Positions 1-4,030 of a stretch of 6,999 nucleotides of DNA are shown here, one piece after another. Both the position numbers and the translations under genes were made by a program. This DNA comes from Candidatus Woesearchaeota archaeon CG10_big_fil_rev_8_21_14_0_10_32_24 (lineage in GTDB: Archaea > Nanobdellota > Nanobdellia > Woesearchaeales > GW2011-AR9), in the NCBI GenBank assembly GCA_002763025.1, contig PCYG01000017.1, positions 1 through 6,999 on the forward strand. Reading direction: 5' to 3'. The notes beneath the pieces were generated by a model. That model did no database searches. It saw only the letters and a list, made by a program, of their open reading frames with translations, and was not told where the DNA came from. How positions within the stretch are numbered: the stretch's first letter is position 1; each line of letters starts with the position of its first letter.

Positions 1-666
1 TAGAAATGCGATTTGAGAAAGAGCTGCAGATCTTGCTAAGATAGAAGCAGCTGCGACTTCTAGATACTTGGATTCTGCCTTTGTTTCTCGGATGTTTCCT
101 ACAGTACATCCAGGATATTCATCTACAACATGAATACCCCCTTGTAAATCTTGTGCTAATTTCTGATGATATTTATTTAAGAGCATAGTCACACCTTTGT
201 ATGTGTTATATTCTTCTGGAAGTAAACTTGTGACTTCACATGGAACAAGACGTTTAATTTCTTCTGCTAAACGTTGTACTTCAGCATCACTTAATTTTTT
301 AGAATCTGCAACTCCTAGTTCTTCTAATTTCTGACGAAGTTTTGCATCTGCTTTCACTGCAGCAATTGTAATACCCCCAAAAGTATCACCCTTAAGAGAT
401 TCATCACTTCCAATCATCCATCCTTCTTCTTTACGAAAATGAATTTTTTCTTGTTTCTTTCCAATCCCTTCTAATTTCTCTGCAATTTTTTCTACATCTT
501 TTTCCTTGCCTTGTAAGAATAGTTTTCCAGAAGTGTATAAAGTTGCAGTCACATTTCCTTTAGTGTAACGGATTACTTCGTAGGTGGATTTTGGTTCTGA
601 TGCCAAAAAACCAAGATCTTTGAGTTTCTGTGCATCTTCTTGTTTCACATGAGTGAATACTGTCAT
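1..666 (-). CDS. rnhC: Ribonuclease HIII-type protein, 3' part cut by window edge
   Basis: Open frame of 222 codons from ATG at 666 to the left edge with no stop; RNase HIII is usually about 300 residues, so roughly the last quarter is missing. Residues 1-75 resemble the TBP-like substrate-binding domain of RNase HIII (the stretch TLYTSGKLFLQGK is typical). The catalytic domain starts at GSDE (D88, E89), followed by DSKKL (121-125), VVDEYPG (D182) and ETKAESKYLEVAAASILAR, where E198 is the fourth acidic residue. This gives the DEDE set known for RNase HIII rather than the DEDD of RNase HII. The family cleaves RNA in RNA/DNA hybrids. Odd points: the usual GKGD after the catalytic DE(S) is LKGD (L91), and FGP is FGG. 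The start codon overlaps the upstream HEPN stop as ATGA, so the genes should be translationally coupled. RNase HIII is mostly bacterial, so an archaeal copy suggests transfer or a lineage-specific enzyme. Confidence 0.85.
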   Translation of the reverse strand, partial: MTVFTHVKQEDAQKLKDLGFLASEPKSTYEVIRYTKGNVTATLYTSGKLFLQGKEKDVEKIAEKLEGIGKKQEKIHFRKEEGWMIGSDESLKGDTFGGITIAAVKADAKLRQKLEELGVADSKKLSDAEVQRLAEEIKRLVPCEVTSLLPEEYNTYKGVTMLLNKYHQKLAQDLQGGIHVVDEYPGCTVGNIRETKAESKYLEVAAASILARSAALSQIAFL

Positions 667-1067
667 CGTAATTTAGAACCTACCATTTTTTTTAATTTGT
701 TAATTATACTTAAAAATGTTCCCTTATTTCTTTCTAAATAATCTTGAGTTACAAAGAATCCATCGTAAGAGATCCTATTCCTTATGATACGAAGATTATC
801 AATTAAAGTGAGATCTTCTTCCGATAAATTTGAAACTGGGTTTACAAAATATTCAATTAATTCTTTATGTGCACCTTCACCAACTGTTTTATATCCATCT
901 AAAAGGAGAATAATAGATAATAATTCTCTCATAATATCATAATATTCTTTTGTAACATGAGAAGGAAACTTCTTTGAATCAAGAGATGCAACCATCTCAA
1001 GAGTAGTATTTACCATTTTCAAAATTGATTCTGCTTTTTCTCTATCCGGGGTTGTTTTTATAATCAT
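663..1067 (-). CDS. HEPN-domain protein (HepT-like, catalytic His replaced)
   Basis: A 134-residue, largely helical protein encoded 1 base after the MNT gene and overlapping the RNase HIII gene by ATGA. The size, helix pattern and an RN motif before the last helix fit a HEPN domain, the RNase partner in MNT/HEPN (type VII) toxin-antitoxin pairs. In active HEPN RNases the motif is R-x4-6-H; here it reads RNRISYDG (R96 to Y101), so Tyr takes the His position and no other His lies nearby. The protein may therefore be inactive as an RNase, use another chemistry, or act as a binding partner. A Tyr near this position is the AMP-modified residue in characterised HepT proteins, but whether Y101 is equivalent is unknown. 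A partial Shine-Dalgarno sequence lies 8 bases before the start. Family call is fairly firm; activity is uncertain. Confidence 0.75.
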   Translation of the reverse strand: MIIKTTPDREKAESILKMVNTTLEMVASLDSKKFPSHVTKEYYDIMRELLSIILLLDGYKTVGEGAHKELIEYFVNPVSNLSEEDLTLIDNLRIIRNRISYDGFFVTQDYLERNKGTFLSIINKLKKMVGSKLR

Positions 1068-1068
1068 A

Positions 1069-1602
1069 TTAAAATACCTTCACATATCCAGATAAAACAA
1101 TGCCATTTAAGATATTGTTTTTAAGTTCCTTACTAAATTTATTAAAATCAGGTTCAAAGAGAAGATTAATTTTTCTGTTTAATACTTTTTCGTATTTCGT
1201 GAGTTCAATTTTTTTCATTTTTGAAGAAACAAAAAGGTCTATATCACTTAATTCTGTATCCTCACCTTTTGATGCTGACCCAAATAATACAATAGCATCT
1301 GGTAAAAAGGTATCATTGAGAAATGCAATAAGGCCAGAACTAAACAATCGTTCTTGAAGATCTATCTTTTTAAAATATTTAAAATTTTTATAATCGCGAT
1401 TTGCAAAATAGATGGGATAATTTTGGACACGATTTTTTTGTTTGATAATAAACTGCTCTTTTTCTAATTCTTCAAGATAATTTTTGACGGAAGAAGGCGC
1501 AAGATTAATTTTCCTACTAATTTCACGTAATTGAAACTCTCGTACAAGGGGATGATCAAAGAAAATTTGTAAAACCTTCCATTTGTTATAATTTTGTAAC
1601 AT
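1069..1602 (-). CDS. Winged-helix / minimal nucleotidyltransferase (MntA-like) fusion protein
   Basis: 177 residues if started at ATG 1602; an upstream in-frame ATG at 1617 would add five residues. The start at 1602 is preferred because the TATA box first base (1632) lies exactly 30 bases away, as for other leaderless genes here, and because MLQNYNKWKVLQ is a natural N-terminus for the family. Residues 1 to about 60 form a winged helix-turn-helix (FQLREISRKINLAPSSVKNY region). Residues 100-150 carry the minimal nucleotidyltransferase signature GS-x10-DxD (G108, S109, D120, D122; LFGSASKG...SDIDLF). A third acidic residue is not obvious: the later strand reads KINLLF. MNT enzymes act as antitoxins by adding AMP to their HEPN partner. 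The HTH suggests it may also repress its own promoter (inference). It is followed after 1 base by the HEPN gene. Confidence 0.85.
   Translation of the reverse strand: MLQNYNKWKVLQIFFDHPLVREFQLREISRKINLAPSSVKNYLEELEKEQFIIKQKNRVQNYPIYFANRDYKNFKYFKKIDLQERLFSSGLIAFLNDTFLPDAIVLFGSASKGEDTELSDIDLFVSSKMKKIELTKYEKVLNRKINLLFEPDFNKFSKELKNNILNGIVLSGYVKVF
1076..1081 (-). promoter_or_regulatory. Partial Shine-Dalgarno site of the HEPN gene
   Basis: GAAGGT ends 8 bases before the HEPN ATG (1067) and lies inside the end of the MNT gene. It partially matches the archaeal GGAGGTGAT consensus, fitting re-initiation on a shared transcript. Confidence 0.5.
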
Positions 1603-1624
1603 ATGTAATAAAAACATTACAAGG

Positions 1625-1632
1625 TATATAAA
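1625..1632 (-). promoter_or_regulatory. TATA box of the MNT-HEPN-rnhC operon
   Basis: TTTATATA on the minus strand in the short gap after rnhB. Its first base is 30 bases before the ATG at 1602, predicting a leaderless message. It is only 15 bases from the ATG at 1617, which would place that codon upstream of transcription start. Confidence 0.7.
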
Positions 1633-1648
1633 TGTTTCTGTGATATTA

Positions 1649-2308
1649 CTAAAAATCGCCTAATCTCATTTGTTTCTTTGCATCTACAACATTCTTGTAG
1701 GATTTCCAACTTTTTCTAAAAAGATGAGGATATTCTTCATGATAATTCTGCAAAAAATCTTGAGTTTTAGCATCCGTTAAGTAGCCTGAACCAAAATCAA
1801 CACCGACTTCTTCGTGTAATCTATCTACAATTCTATCCCTAATTACTTTTGCAATGACGGATGCTGCTGCTACAATGATATGATTAAAATCTGCTTTGTG
1901 TTCTACAAGTAATTCTACATCTTTGTTTGAAAGTTTTCCTAAGAAATATTTTTTATATGCAACAAGATTTATACTTGGACAATCTACAATAATTTTATGA
2001 GGATTGATTTCTGACACTAATCGTGCAGAGGTATCTGCTTCCAACCAATTTAAATTAGATTCATCAGAATTCAGGGATAAATCAATTGCATCCGGTTCTA
2101 TCACTTCAATCCGAAAATCGTACACAACTTCTCTTATTTTTTCAAAAAGTTCTTCACGTGCCTGCCTACTTAATAATTTAGAATCTTTAACACCAAGCCA
2201 TTCTAGTTTTTTCTGATCTTCTTCTTTGATTGCAAGTGCCACCATTACTAATGGTCCAAGAACAGGTCCACGCCCAGCTTCATCAATCCCAGCTATTATC
2301 TTTGACAT
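1649..2308 (-). CDS. rnhB: Ribonuclease HII
   Basis: Complete 219-residue protein of normal length for archaeal RNase HII. It cleaves RNA in RNA/DNA hybrids and incises at single ribonucleotides in DNA. Visible motifs: AGIDEAGRGPVLGPLV with catalytic D9, E10 and the GRG ribonucleotide-sensing motif (12-14); KDSKLLS (41-47); IIVDCP with D109; EHKADFNHIIVAAASVIAK with D140; and GSGY (Y176), the conserved tyrosine that contacts the ribonucleotide. All four DEDD residues are present, so it should be active. A TATA box lies 31 bases upstream, giving a leaderless message. The stop codon ends a short T-run (TTTTTAG), possibly a weak stop signal before the MNT promoter. It sits upstream of a second type-2 RNase H in this window. 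Confidence 0.96.
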   Translation of the reverse strand: MSKIIAGIDEAGRGPVLGPLVMVALAIKEEDQKKLEWLGVKDSKLLSRQAREELFEKIREVVYDFRIEVIEPDAIDLSLNSDESNLNWLEADTSARLVSEINPHKIIVDCPSINLVAYKKYFLGKLSNKDVELLVEHKADFNHIIVAAASVIAKVIRDRIVDRLHEEVGVDFGSGYLTDAKTQDFLQNYHEEYPHLFRKSWKSYKNVVDAKKQMRLGDF

Positions 2309-2330
2309 AATATTGCATTAAATATGAACA

Positions 2331-2339
2331 TTATATAAG
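2331..2339 (-). promoter_or_regulatory. TATA box of rnhB
   Basis: CTTATATAA on the minus strand begins 31 bases before the rnhB ATG (2308). This predicts a leaderless transcript independent of the upstream winged-helix gene, although no oligo-T stop separates the two, so read-through is possible. Confidence 0.7.
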
Positions 2340-2354
2340 AAACTTATGAAGGAA

Positions 2355-2645
2355 TTACAATCCAAATGCATCTGTGAATTCTCGCATCCTTCTAAATTCT
2401 GCAAGGAAACTTAATCCTTTATCTGTAAGAACGATTGCCTTTGTACTTTTTTGCTTCTTCTTACCAATAATATCTTCAATGAGAACTAGCTCTTTCATAA
2501 CAAGTTCATCAAGATAATTATTAAGCAATTTATGAGATAAATTTGATTTATACATTAAATGCGTTGGTTTTATTTTTCCACCTTTATTTTGTATTGAAAG
2601 TAAAATATCAAAAATAAGTTCTAATCTTGATCTTCGTGTTGCCAT
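2355..2645 (-). CDS. Winged helix-turn-helix transcriptional regulator
   Basis: A 96-residue basic protein resembling the archaeal single-domain winged-helix regulators (HTH_45/PadR-like). The pattern RSRLELIFDILLSI, then KIKPTHLMYKSNLSHKLLNN, YLDELVMKELV and the closing LTDKGLSFLAEF is characteristic: the helix-turn-helix is around residues 25-48 and the wing around 55-75. No ligand-binding domain is present. Its ATG shares one base with the stop of the membrane-protein gene (TAATG), and an AGGTGA ribosome site lies 10 bases before the start, so the two are co-translated. A likely role is to control its own operon, possibly through the inverted repeat around that promoter, or to respond to the membrane protein; both are inferences. 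Confidence 0.85.
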   Translation of the reverse strand: MATRRSRLELIFDILLSIQNKGGKIKPTHLMYKSNLSHKLLNNYLDELVMKELVLIEDIIGKKKQKSTKAIVLTDKGLSFLAEFRRMREFTDAFGL

Positions 2646-3361
2646 TATTTATGTGTCACCTTATGATGTGTATACAATAATAAAAGGAAACCTAACAACA
2701 TGAAAAGTTCTCCAATTACATAAAGAGATTCGTTTATAAACACAAAGATAAAAGAAATATTTCCAAATAATAATAGCATAAATGAGCTCATTACTTTGAC
2801 TGCGTTTCTATTTTTGTTCGTGTTGAGATAATTTTTATAGTAATTTAAAACAATCATACCAAGGATAACACTACTTGTTAAGTAAAATACAGAATATTTA
2901 AAATTACTCACGAAAGAAATTAATCCTACCAAGTATACAAATAATCCTATTTGACTGATTTCATAATAACTATTTAAACGTCCTGATTTTTTTTGGGAAA
3001 CAAAATAAATTAACAACCATGCCCCTAACATTGTAATCATAGAAAGGAAAAATCCAGTTCGGAAAAAAATATCGGAATAATGTACACCATTTTGAGCCAT
3101 CCCAACTACGGGTGCAACAATTTGAGTTGCAACAGATCTCCAAGGACTATAATATAATAATCCCTGTGTCATTAATTTAAAGATGTGTGCTAGTGCAATT
3201 AATATAAATGCAAATGAGAAGTATCCAAATTTATTTTCTTTATTGATTTTAAATATTTTCCAGCTGTAACCTGCAATTAATAATGCGATGACTAAGTTCA
3301 CTGCTGCAAATAATAAATCGTAACCATTAAACCACGTTGGTGTTGAAAATAAAGTAAACAT
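2645..3361 (-). CDS. Seven-helix integral membrane protein, function unknown
   Basis: 238 residues, strongly hydrophobic. By eye there are seven membrane segments: about 14-35, 46-64, 97-121, 133-152, 156-175, 187-208 and 211-231, with charged Lys/Arg/Asn-rich loops (36-44, 122-132, 176-188) and a short polar tail. Positive residues are concentrated after helices 1, 3, 5 and 7, suggesting the N-terminus faces outside. No catalytic or transport motif is recognised, and no retinal-binding lysine pattern is evident in the last helix. It is first in a two-gene operon with a winged-helix regulator, preceded by a TATA box 27 to 29 bases from its ATG. The pairing suggests a sensor or stress-response membrane protein with its regulator, but this is only inferred from context. 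Confidence 0.8.
   Translation of the reverse strand: MFTLFSTPTWFNGYDLLFAAVNLVIALLIAGYSWKIFKINKENKFGYFSFAFILIALAHIFKLMTQGLLYYSPWRSVATQIVAPVVGMAQNGVHYSDIFFRTGFFLSMITMLGAWLLIYFVSQKKSGRLNSYYEISQIGLFVYLVGLISFVSNFKYSVFYLTSSVILGMIVLNYYKNYLNTNKNRNAVKVMSSFMLLLFGNISFIFVFINESLYVIGELFMLLGFLLLLYTHHKVTHK
2656..2661 (-). promoter_or_regulatory. Shine-Dalgarno site of the winged-helix gene
   Basis: AGGTGA on the minus strand ends 10 bases before the ATG at 2645, inside the 3' end of the membrane-protein gene. It matches the archaeal GGAGGTGAT consensus and contrasts with the leaderless first genes. Confidence 0.6.
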
Positions 3362-3366
3362 GTGTT

Positions 3367-3404
3367 ACCCCCCATTAACTTTTATATAGTAGCAACTAGG
3401 GGGT
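3367..3404. promoter_or_regulatory. Inverted repeat bracketing the TATA box (candidate operator)
   Basis: ACCCCC at 3367-3372 and GGGGGT at 3399-3404 form inverted half-sites about 31 bases apart centre to centre, close to three helical turns. They lie on either side of the TATA box. Such C/G runs stand out in this AT-rich DNA. The natural candidate ligand is the winged-helix regulator encoded second in the operon (inference). Confidence 0.45.
3381..3390 (-). promoter_or_regulatory. TATA box of the membrane protein / winged-helix operon
   Basis: ACTATATAAA on the minus strand begins 29 bases before the ATG at 3361, predicting a leaderless transcript. A second AT-rich element (TATATAAA, 3416-3409) lies further upstream and could serve either strand. 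Confidence 0.65.
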
Positions 3405-3433
3405 TTCCTTTATATATTTTGTGGTCGTTTCTT

Positions 3434-3448
3434 CAGAACAGCATTCTG
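3434..3448. repeat. Short perfect inverted repeat
   Basis: CAGAA (3434-3438) and TTCTG (3444-3448) are separated by five bases, in the divergent control region between the membrane-protein operon and the 33-codon gene. It could be a protein-binding site or chance. Confidence 0.25.
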
Positions 3449-3483
3449 GTGTCGACATCCATAAGGGATTAATAAGAGGTCTG

Positions 3484-3491
3484 TTTATATA
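3484..3491 (+). promoter_or_regulatory. Plus-strand TATA box of the 33-codon gene
   Basis: TTTATATA begins 28 bases before the ATG at 3512, the same geometry as the minus-strand leaderless genes. It is flanked by a 6-base inverted repeat, GAGGTC (3476-3481) and GACCTC (3521-3526). Confidence 0.6.
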
Positions 3492-3511
3492 GTCTTAAAA
3501 GATTGATTAAG

Positions 3512-3613
3512 ATGACACACGACCTCCAAAAATTTGTACAAAGTTTAACAACAGAAGAATTGGTTTACCTACTTTACAAGAAACACCTCTTGGAAGAAAC
3601 ACCACAAATCTAA
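3512..3613 (+). CDS. Small 33-residue protein, function unknown
   Basis: ATG at 3512 opens 33 codons ending in TAA at 3611; it is the only plus-strand gene I support. The product starts MTHDLQKFVQSLTTEELVYL and ends KKHLLEETPQI, and looks like one or two amphipathic helices with a Leu/Tyr-rich middle, without a membrane segment or cysteines. Support comes from its setting: a TATA box at leaderless spacing, and a stable hairpin with six Ts starting 10 bases after the stop. The unit is therefore a compact transcript of about 130 bases. It could be a small regulatory protein or instead a small RNA whose reading frame is accidental. I do not recognise a family. Confidence 0.5.
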   Translation: MTHDLQKFVQSLTTEELVYLLYKKHLLEETPQI

Positions 3614-3623
3614 ACACCTATCG

Positions 3624-3645
3624 CTGGGCACAAGCCCAGTTTTTT
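3624..3645 (+). terminator. Hairpin plus oligo-T terminator of the 33-codon gene
   Basis: CTGGGC (3624-3629), loop ACAA, GCCCAG (3634-3639), then TTTTTT (3640-3645). The six-pair GC-rich stem followed by a T-run is a clear stop signal for the plus strand and shows that something is transcribed from the left. Confidence 0.75.
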
Positions 3646-3650
3646 ATTTC

Positions 3651-3720
3651 TTTTTACTTATTTTGATTTATTTATTTTTATTTTTACTTATTTTGATTTA
3701 TTTTTACTTATTTTTATTGT
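3651..3720. repeat. Tandem AT-rich repeat built of 10-base units
   Basis: The stretch divides into seven 10-base units, in order: TTTTTACTTA, TTTTGATTTA, TTTATTTTTA, TTTTTACTTA, TTTTGATTTA, TTTTTACTTA, TTTTTATTGT. A 20-base block at 3651-3670 recurs exactly at 3681-3700. The T-tracts are in phase with one DNA turn, so the DNA may be curved. It lies between the ends of two converging genes, and the rest of the gap 3362-3730 holds only the control elements and small gene listed here. Confidence 0.7.
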
Positions 3721-3730
3721 TAAAATATTT

Positions 3731-3952
3731 TTAGCAACAATGTTTTTTACCTCCGCTTTCCTGGATGGGCGGGCAAGGGATTGAACCGTAAGAACAGAAT
3801 ACGCAACATTCATTATTTATTGGCTTCAACAATTCTTTACAGTTTTCGCATTCATAAAAAAACTGGCAAGCGTCCGTTGGCATTGTTTCTTCTTTCTTAT
3901 GTCCGCAATTCGGACAAGTGATAATAGATTGTAAAATGATTGTTTTATTCAT
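3731..3952 (-). CDS. Cysteine-rich GDCCVxC-type small protein
   Basis: 73 residues from ATG 3952; an in-frame ATG at 3988 would add 12. The shorter form is preferred because relatives begin MNKTI..LQS.ITCPNCGH and because the nearest TATA box lies too close to 3988 for leaderless initiation. Eleven cysteines are visible: CPNC (13, 16), C29, CENC (35, 38), CCVFC (49, 50, 53), C60 and a C-terminal CC (72, 73). The core ECCVFCSYGSIPCPPIQ matches the GDCCVxC family, whose members include selenoproteins at the Cys-Cys site; here GDCC is NECC with ordinary cysteines. A zinc or other soft-metal binding role is likely; relatives, as I recall, often sit near heavy-metal genes, but none is nearby here. 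AT-rich simple repeats on both sides suggest a recently inserted or mobile single-gene unit. Confidence 0.8.
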   Translation of the reverse strand: MNKTIILQSIITCPNCGHKKEETMPTDACQFFYECENCKELLKPINNECCVFCSYGSIPCPPIQESGGKKHCC

Positions 3953-4001
3953 AAGTTTATTTCTTTTTACAGCAAGCGGTTTTTTCATTTTTATTTCTTT
4001 A

Positions 4002-4009
4002 ATATAAAA
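4002..4009 (-). promoter_or_regulatory. TATA-like box of the cysteine-rich gene
   Basis: TTTTATAT on the minus strand. Transcription would begin near 3978, giving a leader of about 26 bases before ATG 3952 and placing ATG 3988 upstream of the message. No strong ribosome site is seen in that leader. Surrounding DNA (4010-4039) is made of TTAAT-like repeats, which makes the assignment weaker. Confidence 0.4.
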
Positions 4010-4030
4010 TTTAATTTCAATTAATTTAAT

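Noticed and set aside
1100..1357. Plus-strand 85-codon frame inside the MNT gene
   Set aside because: It is antisense to well-motivated codons of the nucleotidyltransferase, has low-complexity Ser/Phe-rich content, no domain and no TATA box at the spacing used here.
2004..2216. Plus-strand frame inside rnhB
   Set aside because: Antisense to conserved RNase HII sequence; Ser-rich product without recognisable features.
3409..3416. A further plus-strand TATA box (TTTATATA)
   Set aside because: The predicted start near 3438 opens no reading frame, and the sequence reads equally well as a minus-strand AT element; kept only as a remark in the membrane operon promoter entry.
3651..3720. CRISPR-like direct repeats
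   Set aside because: Units are only 10 bases, pure low-complexity T/A, with no unique spacers and no cas genes.
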